Source: Acidobacteriales bacterium 59-55 (lineage in GTDB: Bacteria > Acidobacteriota > Terriglobia > Terriglobales > Acidobacteriaceae). Taken from it: DNA of 64,000 bases. Below, piece by piece: positions 1 through 7,170 of the stretch (positions are counted from its first letter, which is position 1; each line of letters begins with the position of its first letter). Where the stretch lies: assembly GCA_001897435.1 (NCBI GenBank), contig MKSV01000007.1:620001-684000 (forward strand). Reading direction: 5' to 3'. A program made the position numbers and the translations under genes. The notes below the pieces were generated by a model, which ran no database searches, was not told the DNA's origin, and saw only the letters and a list, made by a program, of their open reading frames with translations.

Positions 1-1
1 C

Positions 2-676
2 AGCCTCCGCATCGCCTTTCAGGAGATACGGGAGTTGATCGTACATGGAAAGCTGTCTCCCGGTACGTGGATCGTTGAAGGCGATCTGGCAAAGCACCTG
101 GGGATGAGCCGAACGCCGGTGCGTGGGGCGTTGCACTGGCTGCAGCGCGAAGGTTATGTTCACGAGCACAAGAATGTCAGCAAATCGCGGATGTTCGTGG
201 CTCCGCTGACCAAGGACGATGCCAGCGAACTCTATTCGATCATCGCCCGGGTGGAGGGAATGGCGGGGCGGCAGGTTGCCAGCCTGCCCAAGGCCGAGCG
301 GTTGGCGATTGCGGAAAAGCTTACGCTGTTTAACCGGCAGTTGGGCGATATCGTGAAGGCGGGTCCGGCAGCAGCGGGAGGCATCTTCGATCTCGACCAG
401 AGCTTTCACCGGACGATTGTGTCGGCGGGAGCGGGACCGAGGCTGACGGTGCTCCACGGGGCAATCGAACCGCAGGCCGAGCGCTACTGGCGGCTTTACT
501 CCAGTTCCATCATTAACGACCTGCATTACTCTCTTGAAGAGCACGAAAAGATTATTGCCGGGATCATCGAAGGCGATGGCAACCGGATCGAACGCGGCCT
601 CAAAGAGAATTGGGAGAACGGTTCGCAGCGGCTGGCACGCGTGATCGATATGTTCGGTGAGCGCGGTAGCTGGTAG
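2..676 (+). CDS. GntR-family transcriptional regulator (FCD type), 5' end cut off by window edge
   Basis: DNA-binding regulator of the FadR/FCD branch of the GntR family. The frame is open from base 2, and the residues before the first internal TTG (base 35) read like the usual first helix of a GntR winged helix, so the true start lies left of the window. The winged helix covers roughly the first 65 visible residues; the recognition-helix region contains HLGMSRTPVRGAL. The all-helical ligand-binding FCD domain follows to about residue 215. Such proteins usually sense a sugar acid, carboxylic acid or amino acid. The neighbouring SDR, KduD and oxidoreductase genes make a sugar-acid effector plausible, but that is inference. 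It converges on the SDR gene at 730-1506. Confidence 0.85.
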   Translation, partial: SLRIAFQEIRELIVHGKLSPGTWIVEGDLAKHLGMSRTPVRGALHWLQREGYVHEHKNVSKSRMFVAPLTKDDASELYSIIARVEGMAGRQVASLPKAERLAIAEKLTLFNRQLGDIVKAGPAAAGGIFDLDQSFHRTIVSAGAGPRLTVLHGAIEPQAERYWRLYSSSIINDLHYSLEEHEKIIAGIIEGDGNRIERGLKENWENGSQRLARVIDMFGERGSW

Positions 677-729
677 GCTGCCCGCGGGCGAAATCTATAC
701 AAAGACAATATGTGCGGCGGGCAATGCTG

Positions 730-1506
730 CTAAATCCGGCCGCCGTCGATGATGTGGCTCTGGTTGGTGATGGCGGAGCTGTCGTCCGCAGCCAGAAAGA
801 GCAGCAGCCGCGAGACTTCCTCGGGCAGGATGTAACGTTTGAGAGACTGCACCCGAAAGAGTTCCTGCTCGTGTGCCGGAGTCATATAGAGCCGCTGCTG
901 CTTCTCGGTGAGGATGGAGCCGGGAAGGACGCAGTTGACGCGGATGTTGTGGGGACCGAGATCGTGCGCCATGGAGCGCGTCATGCCGATGATGGCAGAC
1001 TTGGCGGCGATATAGACAGAAAGATTCGTGGTGGGAATCATCCACGAGATCGAGCTCATGTTGATGATGGAGCCGCCGCCGGCTGCTTTCATGGCTGGCG
1101 CGACTGCCTGCGCGGCGAAGAACTGGTGGCGAAGATTGACAGCCATTCCCATATCCCAGGAGGCCGGGGTGACGTCTTCGAAGCGGTGGCGTTCGTCGTT
1201 GGCGGCGTTGTTGATGAGGACGCGCGGCGCGCCTAACTGCGCGGCAATAGCTGCTATCGCGGATTGTAGGCCATCGATATCGGTGAGATCGCAGTGCAGG
1301 AAGAGAGGCTTGTGCGGGCAGCGCTGGGCGAGGTCGTCGATCAGCGTCAGGGCGGGAGCGTCGGAGACATCGAGGAAGGCTACCTGCGCGCCTTGCAATG
1401 CAAATTGTTCAACTGTGGCTGCGCCGATGCCGGTGGCTCCGCCGGTGACGAGGACGACCTGATCGATGAGGCTGGGGTAGGTGGCGTAGATGGAAGGCTG
1501 GCTCAT
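730..1506 (-). CDS. SDR-family NAD(P)-dependent oxidoreductase
   Basis: Classical short-chain dehydrogenase of 258 residues, the normal family length. Visible motifs are the cofactor-binding TGGATGIG at residues 21-28, the structural NNAA near 99-102, a serine pair at 151-152 and the catalytic Tyr165-x3-Lys169. A C-terminal IIDGG is typical of sugar and polyol dehydrogenases. It lies 11 bp downstream of the nickel-type permease gene on the same strand, so they may be cotranscribed, although no functional link is obvious. Substrate cannot be read from sequence. Other SDRs in this window, including KduD, act on sugar acids, so a sugar or sugar-acid substrate is the best guess. Confidence 0.85.
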   Translation of the reverse strand: MSQPSIYATYPSLIDQVVLVTGGATGIGAATVEQFALQGAQVAFLDVSDAPALTLIDDLAQRCPHKPLFLHCDLTDIDGLQSAIAAIAAQLGAPRVLINNAANDERHRFEDVTPASWDMGMAVNLRHQFFAAQAVAPAMKAAGGGSIINMSSISWMIPTTNLSVYIAAKSAIIGMTRSMAHDLGPHNIRVNCVLPGSILTEKQQRLYMTPAHEQELFRVQSLKRYILPEEVSRLLLFLAADDSSAITNQSHIIDGGRI

Positions 1507-1517
1507 GGATTTTGTAA

Positions 1518-2276
1518 TTAATGAAGCAGAGGTGGAAGTTTGTCGGAGACTCCGAAGAGGAAGATCGTTCCAAGGATAAGACTATAGGCGGCGGTCAGCG
1601 AGGTGACGACGGCCTGGACGCGGGGGCGGTTAGTGGTCGAGGCAAAGATGCCCGAAGCGGAGGCGGTCATCAGAGTATTCATTAGCAGCAGGCCTACGAT
1701 GAAGCTCAGTAACCCGATGAAGCCCCGGCTGGTGCCGCCGAGGTTGGCTGCAAGAAGGAAGAGGAGAAGTTGTGATGGGGTTTCGGCGCCGAGGCCATGA
1801 ATGATGCCGACTACAAAGACGGAACTTTGGTTGTATTGGAAGGCGAAGGGCTCAGGCTGTAGAGCGGCAGGGTCATAGAGGCGACGCACGCGCCAGCCGG
1901 TGTAGCGCGCTCCGGAGATAAGCAGGGCGATGCGGCTGCGGGGGATGTGGTGATGATGCGCTGTGCCGGGCTTGCGCCGAAGGAACATGACAAGGACGTA
2001 GATGGCGAGAACGATGAGGGTAGCGCCGACCAGGCGCTCGCTGATAGCGTCCATGTGCGGCGGGAGGGAGAGGTGAAGGAAGATGACGGCGGAGCCGAGG
2101 ATGGCGACGGTGAGGGCGTGGCCGAGAGCATAGAGCAGGCCAAGTCGCATGCCTTCGCGCCAGTTGCGCTGAACGCTGGTGATATCGGAGATCGCGGCCA
2201 GATGATCGTAGTCGAATCCGTGGCGCAGGCCAAGGAGAAGACAGGAGACGAGTGCAAGCTCAAGCGTGGTCGACAT
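1518..2276 (-). CDS. NiCoT/NicO-like nickel/cobalt-type permease
   Basis: Integral membrane protein of 252 residues with about six to seven hydrophobic segments. The first helix contains HGFDYDH at residues 19-25, an exact HX4DH, the signature of nickel/cobalt transporters of the HoxN/NixA type. A His-rich loop (four consecutive His after a hydrophobic helix near residue 115) and a second motif HGLGAETPSQ also fit metal permeases. The frame extends upstream to 2450, but that extension is not hydrophobic and would overlap the divergent gene, so I start at ATG 2276. No nickel enzyme or cobalamin gene lies nearby, so the metal is uncertain. The divergent promoter region with the Gfo/Idh gene is about 110 bp. 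Confidence 0.7.
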   Translation of the reverse strand: MSTTLELALVSCLLLGLRHGFDYDHLAAISDITSVQRNWREGMRLGLLYALGHALTVAILGSAVIFLHLSLPPHMDAISERLVGATLIVLAIYVLVMFLRRKPGTAHHHHIPRSRIALLISGARYTGWRVRRLYDPAALQPEPFAFQYNQSSVFVVGIIHGLGAETPSQLLLFLLAANLGGTSRGFIGLLSFIVGLLLMNTLMTASASGIFASTTNRPRVQAVVTSLTAAYSLILGTIFLFGVSDKLPPLLH

Positions 2277-2385
2277 GCTGGTTCCAAGGTACGGTTCCGC
2301 GCCGCCGCTTGCAAGGGCGTGATGGATCGAGATGCTTGTTAACAATAGAATGGGTTTTGTAGCGAACGGAGAATCGGGAGAATCG

Positions 2386-3468
2386 ATGGATCTGCGGAAG
2401 GCGATGCGGGAAGCGGTTGCGCCGAGGCCGAAGACAGCGCGGCCGATCATATTGGTGGGTGCGGGAGGGATTGCTCATGACGCTCATCTTCCGGCCTACA
2501 GGAAGGCGGGATTTCCAGTTGTCGCGATTGTGGATAAAGACCGTGGGAGAGCCGAGGCGCTGGCGAAGGAGTTTGCAATACCTTTCGTCGCGGGAACGAT
2601 CGCCGAGGCGATCGCCTATGCTCCTAAAGATGCGGTGTTCGATTGCGCGGTTCCTGCACCGTCGCTGACTACGGTGCTACCGCAGTTGCCGGATGGAGCT
2701 GCGGTGCTGATACAGAAGCCGATGGGAGAGACGCTGGCCGAGGCCACGGAGATTCTGAAGATCTGCCGCAATAAAGGGCTGACGGCGGCGGTGAACTTCC
2801 AGCTGCGCTGGGCTCCGAATATGCTGGCAGCGCGCGCCCTCTATGAAACTGGTGCGCTGGGTGAGTTGCACGACATGGAGGTTTCTCTAAGCTGCCACAT
2901 GCCATGGGAGCTGTGGAGTTTTTTGAAGACTGCTCCGCGGCTGGAGATTCTCTATCACTCGATTCATTATGTCGATCTGATGCGAAGCTGGTTCGGGAAT
3001 CCGTTGGGAGTCTATGCAAAGACGATCAAGAGCCCGCGCACGGCCGACCTGGCGGCGACCAAGAGCGTGATTACATTCGACTATGGCGAGGACAAGCGTG
3101 TGTTCATCGCGACTACCCATAGCCATGATTTCGACCCGAAGATGCAGCGCAGCTTTGTGCAATGGGAAGGGATGGAGGGAGCGATGCGCGCGCAGATGGG
3201 GGTCAATCTGAACTATCCCGTAGGACTGCCCGACAACCTGGAGTACATCGTTCGCGGTAATGCGGGATGGAGCGAGGAGCCCGTGAGCGGGAACTGGTTT
3301 CCCGACGCCTTCATGGGGTCGATGGGCTCGCTTCAGGCTTATGTACAGGGAGAGGCGGAGACGCTTCCGACTGGTGTGGAAGATGCCATCGATACGATGC
3401 GCACGGTCGAGGCTGCCTATATCTCGAGCAGACGGGGTGGGGTAGAGCTGCCGGAGCTTGATCTGTAA
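2386..3468 (+). CDS. Gfo/Idh/MocA-family oxidoreductase
   Basis: Predicted NAD(P)-dependent sugar or polyol dehydrogenase of 360 residues. The N-terminal Rossmann fold has GAGGIA at residues 25-30. The family EKP motif appears as QKP at 110-112, a conservative departure. The catalytic region reads HSIHYVDL at 191-198, with the His and Asp expected of the family. I chose ATG 2386 because GGGAG lies five bases upstream; the upstream ATGs at 2332 and 2350 lack this. A hairpin just past the stop may end transcription facing the convergent kduD. Substrate unknown; sugar or inositol derivatives are usual for the family. Confidence 0.85.
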   Translation: MDLRKAMREAVAPRPKTARPIILVGAGGIAHDAHLPAYRKAGFPVVAIVDKDRGRAEALAKEFAIPFVAGTIAEAIAYAPKDAVFDCAVPAPSLTTVLPQLPDGAAVLIQKPMGETLAEATEILKICRNKGLTAAVNFQLRWAPNMLAARALYETGALGELHDMEVSLSCHMPWELWSFLKTAPRLEILYHSIHYVDLMRSWFGNPLGVYAKTIKSPRTADLAATKSVITFDYGEDKRVFIATTHSHDFDPKMQRSFVQWEGMEGAMRAQMGVNLNYPVGLPDNLEYIVRGNAGWSEEPVSGNWFPDAFMGSMGSLQAYVQGEAETLPTGVEDAIDTMRTVEAAYISSRRGGVELPELDL

Positions 3469-3477
3469 ACAAGCAAA

Positions 3478-3517
3478 GTCCACCTCGGCAGGGATTGAAA
3501 GTCTGCCCGAGATGGAC
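3478..3517. terminator. Imperfect hairpin between converging genes
   Basis: An imperfect stem (GTCCA.CTCGG.CAG pairing with CTG.CCGAG.TGGAC, small bulges) lies in the gap between the Gfo/Idh stop at 3468 and the kduD stop at 3533. There is no clear T run on either side, so termination strength is uncertain. Its place between two stop codons supports a bidirectional terminator. Confidence 0.4.
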
Positions 3518-3532
3518 CTGAGAACCGTAGAG

Positions 3533-4315
3533 CTAACGGCTCATCCAGCCTCCGTCCACGGTGATGACAGTTCCGGTGACGTAGTCGCTGGCGCTGGAAC
3601 TGAGGAAGAGAGCCGCGCCGGCGAGGTCATGAGGTTGTCCCCAGCGCGCGGCGGGGATACGTTCGAGGATCTGGCGGCTGCGGACTTCGTCGGCCCGCAG
3701 CGCTTCGGTGTTTACCGTGTCAAAGTAGCCGGGAGCGATGGCGTTAACCTGTATGCCTTTAGGCGCCCATTCATTGGCCAGAGCCTTGGTGAGCTGCGCC
3801 ACGCCGCCTTTGCTGGAGGCATAGGCGGGGACGCGGATGCCTCCCTGGAAGCTGAGCAACGAGGCGATATTGACGATTTTGCCGACGTTCTTTCCCGGCG
3901 CACTGCGCGAGATCATATCGCGGGCCGCGAACTGCGAAAGCTGGAAGACGCTGGTGAGGTTGACTTGCAGGACCTGCTGCCAGTCTTCGAGCAGCGTATC
4001 TTCAGCGGCGTTTCGGTGAATGGTTCCCGCGTTGTTGATGAGGATGTCGACGCGGCCGAACTTCTGCATGACCTGGGTAAACAGTGTTTCGGCTGCCGTA
4101 GTGCTGGAGAGGTCGGCTTGGAAGGCTTCGGCGCGGCCTCCGGCTGCGGTGATAGCGGCGGCGGTTTCATCGGCGGGACGGCGGTTGCCGTGTACGGCCA
4201 CAGCGGCTCCCGCTTGAGAGAGGGCGGTGGCGATGGCCGCGCCGAGGCCGCTGGCGGCTCCCGTAACGAGGGCTACTTTGTTGTCGAGACGAAAGAGGTC
4301 GAGGATATTTTGCAT
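3533..4315 (-). CDS. kduD: 2-dehydro-3-deoxy-D-gluconate 5-dehydrogenase (KduD)
   Basis: SDR enzyme that interconverts 2,5-diketo-3-deoxygluconate and 2-keto-3-deoxygluconate in the breakdown of unsaturated uronates from pectin. The 260 residues match known KduD closely along the length: TGAASGLG at 18-25, NNAGTIHRN near 94-102, NIASLLSFQGGIRVPAYASSKGG region with Tyr155 and Lys159, NAIAPGY, and a C-terminal TVDGGW. The ATG at 4315 is preferred over an upstream ATG at 4327. It stands alone on its strand, about 44 kb from the PL22-like lyase pair that would supply its pathway. KduI and KdgK are not seen in this window. Confidence 0.88.
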   Translation of the reverse strand: MQNILDLFRLDNKVALVTGAASGLGAAIATALSQAGAAVAVHGNRRPADETAAAITAAGGRAEAFQADLSSTTAAETLFTQVMQKFGRVDILINNAGTIHRNAAEDTLLEDWQQVLQVNLTSVFQLSQFAARDMISRSAPGKNVGKIVNIASLLSFQGGIRVPAYASSKGGVAQLTKALANEWAPKGIQVNAIAPGYFDTVNTEALRADEVRSRQILERIPAARWGQPHDLAGAALFLSSSASDYVTGTVITVDGGWMSR

Positions 4316-4427
4316 GATTAAGCCCAATGTACCGGTGGCCGGGGAGGCAGGGCAAATGAGAGCCTTCTGTTGCAGTCAGGGCGTTTGGGATAAGCCGGCT
4401 GGGAGCCCTCAGCGGGACTGTGTCGTT

Positions 4428-4460
4428 TTCCCTTGATTTCGCTTGCGAAATCTAAAGGAA
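4428..4460 (+). promoter_or_regulatory. Inverted repeat in the leader of the methyltransferase gene
   Basis: GATTTCG-CTTG-CGAAATC forms a perfect seven-base stem with a four-base loop at 4435-4452, extended imperfectly by flanking TTCC and GGAA. It lies about 35 bases before the ATG at 4494 and just upstream of a strong ribosome binding site. It could be an operator or an RNA hairpin; nothing in the sequence decides between them. Confidence 0.35.
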
Positions 4461-4493
4461 GAGGCCTAAGATGCTGATCCAAAGGAGGCTTCT

Positions 4494-5573
4494 ATGGGAT
4501 CCTTGGGCTTACCTGCTTCAATCGACGAATCCAAACTACATGCCTTCATGGGCAAAGCCGTGGGCGATATGGGAGCCGCCATGCACGCCGTTCTTGTGGT
4601 GCTCGGCGACAGGCTGGGCTTGTACAAAGCCATGGGCGATATGCAGCCGGTTACTCCCGCCGAACTGGCCGCCCGTACCGGGACCAGCGAGCGCTATGTG
4701 CGAGAGTGGTTGAACGCGAATGCGGCCAGCGGATATCTAACCTATGATGCGGCGACCGCGAGTTATACCCTTCCACCCGAGCAGGCGCTGGCGTTGGCGG
4801 TGGAGAACAGCCCGGCGTTTCTTCCCGGCGCATTTCAGATCATCTCTTCCTGCTTCAACGATGAAAGCAAGATCGAGGATGCATTTCGTACCGGCAAGGG
4901 GGTTGGGTGGCACGAGCACCATCACGACCTGTTCCATGGAACGGAGCGTTTCTTCCGCCCCGGCTATATCGCGAACCTGACATCGAGTTGGATTCCCGCG
5001 CTGGAGGGGGTCGAAAAGAAGCTCCGGGCTGGGGCGAAGGTTGCCGACATCGGCTGCGGCCTTGGTTCGTCGACCATCCTGATGGCGAAGGCGTATCCAA
5101 AGTCCGAGTTTTTTGGATTCGATTATCACGACGGCTCGATTGAACTTGCCCGCAGTGAAGCGAAGCGCGAAGGTGTGGAGGATCGGCTCCACTTCGAGGT
5201 GGCGTCTGCGAAGAATTATCCGGGGGACGGCTACGACTTTGTAGCCTGCTTCGACTGCCTGCACGACATGGGCGATCCGGTAGGTGCGGCTGCGCATGTT
5301 CACTCCTCGCTGAAGAGCGACGGTACCTGGATGATCGTCGAGCCGTTTGCGGAGGACTCGACGACGGCGAATTTCAATCCCGTGGGGCGGATGTTCTATT
5401 CGGCTTCGACGCTGCTTTGCGTGCCTGCCTCTATATCGCAGGAGGTGGGGTTGGCGCTGGGCGCGCAGGCCGGAGAGAAGCGGATCGGCGACGTGGTGAG
5501 CTCGGGCGGCTTCCGGCACTTCCGGCGAGCGACGCAGACGCCCTTTAATCTGGTCTTCGAAGCAAAGCCTTAG
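4494..5573 (+). CDS. Class I SAM-dependent methyltransferase with N-terminal winged helix
   Basis: Protein of 359 residues. The first 100 or so residues contain a helix-turn-helix-like segment (PAELAARTGTSERYVREWL), as in O-methyltransferases whose N-terminal winged helix serves dimerisation. The SAM-binding fold begins at VADIGCGLGSST near residue 182, followed by the acidic loop GFDYHDGSI and the motif II region FVACFDCLHDMGDP. An almost perfect AAAGGAGG precedes the ATG, so translation should be strong. The downstream cupin starts 72 bases later on the same strand. Substrate unknown; a small-molecule O- or C-methyltransferase is more likely than an RNA enzyme. Confidence 0.82.
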   Translation: MGSLGLPASIDESKLHAFMGKAVGDMGAAMHAVLVVLGDRLGLYKAMGDMQPVTPAELAARTGTSERYVREWLNANAASGYLTYDAATASYTLPPEQALALAVENSPAFLPGAFQIISSCFNDESKIEDAFRTGKGVGWHEHHHDLFHGTERFFRPGYIANLTSSWIPALEGVEKKLRAGAKVADIGCGLGSSTILMAKAYPKSEFFGFDYHDGSIELARSEAKREGVEDRLHFEVASAKNYPGDGYDFVACFDCLHDMGDPVGAAAHVHSSLKSDGTWMIVEPFAEDSTTANFNPVGRMFYSASTLLCVPASISQEVGLALGAQAGEKRIGDVVSSGGFRHFRRATQTPFNLVFEAKP

Positions 5574-5645
5574 GAACTTCGTCCGGCCGCAGTTGACGGT
5601 GCACTCTGCGTTTCGTATGGTGGGGATGCTCCACCGAGGATACGA

Positions 5646-6173
5646 ATGCGTCAACTGGTCTGGGTTGTTGGAATCGTTACATTAGCGGCGTGCTCGATTG
5701 TTCCGCCGATATCGGCGCAAGGGATGAAAGCTCAGGCCAGTGCCGCAGCCGATCTTTTGACGCCGGGCGATCTCGCTCGGCTTGGCGCAGAGCAGCTTGC
5801 CGCAGCCGCGAAGAGTCCAACCGGAACTGCCTCCGTAACACTGGCGACCTATCCCGGTCATAAGACGATGCTCATCGCGCGGACGAAAGACGGCATTGCC
5901 GAGGTTCATGCGAACTATGCGGACTTTCTGATCGTGCTCGAGGGCGAGGGAACGGAACTGGTGGGAGGAAAGGTTGTCGAACCCAAGGCGCAGGCGGATG
6001 GAGAGACGCGCGGACTGCGCGTGGAAGGAGCCACGTCGCATCCTCTGCGCAAGGGCGATGTGATTCATATTCCCGCAGGGATACCTCATCAGACGCTTCT
6101 GGCTCGGGGGCAGAGCATGACCGTCTATGCGATCAAGGTGGCGACGCCCGATGGCTTCGCGGCTGCAAAGTAG
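5646..6173 (+). CDS. Secreted cupin-domain protein
   Basis: Protein of 175 residues with an N-terminal export signal. The hydrophobic stretch ends in TLAAC (Cys16), which could be a lipobox, but a conventional cleavage site (SAQG) follows, so lipoprotein and soluble periplasmic forms are both possible. The rest is a single cupin: the strand FLIVLEGEGTELVGG and the second-motif region GDVIHIPAGIPHQTL, with His residues suited to metal binding. The first motif has only one His before Asp (VHANYADF), so the metal site may be partial. It is 15 bases upstream of the sugar kinase gene, suggesting cotranscription. Function unknown. Confidence 0.75.
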   Translation: MRQLVWVVGIVTLAACSIVPPISAQGMKAQASAAADLLTPGDLARLGAEQLAAAAKSPTGTASVTLATYPGHKTMLIARTKDGIAEVHANYADFLIVLEGEGTELVGGKVVEPKAQADGETRGLRVEGATSHPLRKGDVIHIPAGIPHQTLLARGQSMTVYAIKVATPDGFAAAK

Positions 6174-6188
6174 CGGGGTTACGCGGCG

Positions 6189-7133
6189 ATGAAATACTTT
6201 CTTGGCCTGGACATTGGCGGCACCAAGACTGCCTGCGCGCTGGCGGACGAGCAAAAGATCCTCGCCCGCGCCCGGGCGGGCAGCGCAAAGGTGCTTCGCG
6301 TAGACAAGGACGAAGCTGCCGGAAATCTGCGGCAGGTTTTAGATACGGTGTCCGCGGAGAGCGGCGTGGCGCTTGGCGATATCGCGGCGTCCTGCATCGG
6401 GACCGCGGGTATTGCGGTTGCCGACGTGACGAATTGGCTGCGCGAGCAGATGGCGAGCCGCGTGGGGGGTACGCTGACGCTGGTGGGAGACGAGATCATC
6501 ACGCTCGATGCGGCGTTTCCGGGCGAGCCGGGCGTGATCGTCATTGCCGGGACAGGTTCGAATGTCATTGGCCGGAGTCGCAGCGGATGGACGACCAGCG
6601 CCGGCGGATGGGGTCCGGCGATCAGCGATGAAGGCTCGGGAAGCAACCTCGGCCAACGGGCGCTGCGAGGCGTTTTTTCTGCGATCGATGCGGGAGAAGA
6701 ACCCCTGTTGCTTCGCCGCGTGCTTGATCATCTCGGCTTGCAAGCCAGGGAAGATCTGGTCGGTGTTGCAAATGCGCTCGACTTCTCCTTCGCATCTCTG
6801 ATGCCCGTTATCGTGCGGGCGGCGCAGGACGGCGACCGCGTAGCGCGGGAGACACTGCAGCGCGGCGGAGAGGTACTGGCAAGGCTTGTAATGCACGTCA
6901 TCGGCAGACTTGCCAAGGCGGAGCCCGGCATCGAGAAGGGGCTGAAGATTGCTTCGACCGGCTCCATTCTGGCGCACGTCGAGGAGGTCTCCGGCGCGAT
7001 GCGGCGAAAGTTGCTGGAGGTTTATCCTCAACTGGAGTTCGTGCCGGGAACGGTCGATCCGCTCGATGGCGCAATCTATCGCGCGCGTCGTTTTTACGCG
7101 GAGAAAGCAGAGCCGCAATCCGCGCCGAGATAA
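6189..7133 (+). CDS. BadF/BadG/BcrA/BcrD-type ATPase, probable N-acetylglucosamine kinase
   Basis: Kinase of the actin-like ATPase superfamily, 314 residues. Visible motifs are phosphate 1 (LGLDIGGTKTACALAD, residues 5-20), phosphate 2 (VIAGTGSNVIGRS) and the NagK-like AGGWGPAISDEGSGSNLG. This combination fits eukaryote-like N-acetylglucosamine kinases more than benzoyl-CoA reductase subunits, which have a Cys ligand for iron-sulfur that I do not see. The position beside a beta-N-acetylhexosaminidase (GH20), GH29 and GH92 supports a role in phosphorylating GlcNAc released from glycans. It is convergent with the GH92 gene, 37 bp apart. Confidence 0.8.
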   Translation: MKYFLGLDIGGTKTACALADEQKILARARAGSAKVLRVDKDEAAGNLRQVLDTVSAESGVALGDIAASCIGTAGIAVADVTNWLREQMASRVGGTLTLVGDEIITLDAAFPGEPGVIVIAGTGSNVIGRSRSGWTTSAGGWGPAISDEGSGSNLGQRALRGVFSAIDAGEEPLLLRRVLDHLGLQAREDLVGVANALDFSFASLMPVIVRAAQDGDRVARETLQRGGEVLARLVMHVIGRLAKAEPGIEKGLKIASTGSILAHVEEVSGAMRRKLLEVYPQLEFVPGTVDPLDGAIYRARRFYAEKAEPQSAPR

Positions 7134-7170
7134 GACTCGTGCAGAATGCGGCTCGGGGGGCTAAGTGCGC

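Noticed and set aside
6550-6570. GGTTCGAAT similar to a tRNA T-loop
   Set aside because: Inside the BadF kinase coding frame, with no cloverleaf around it.
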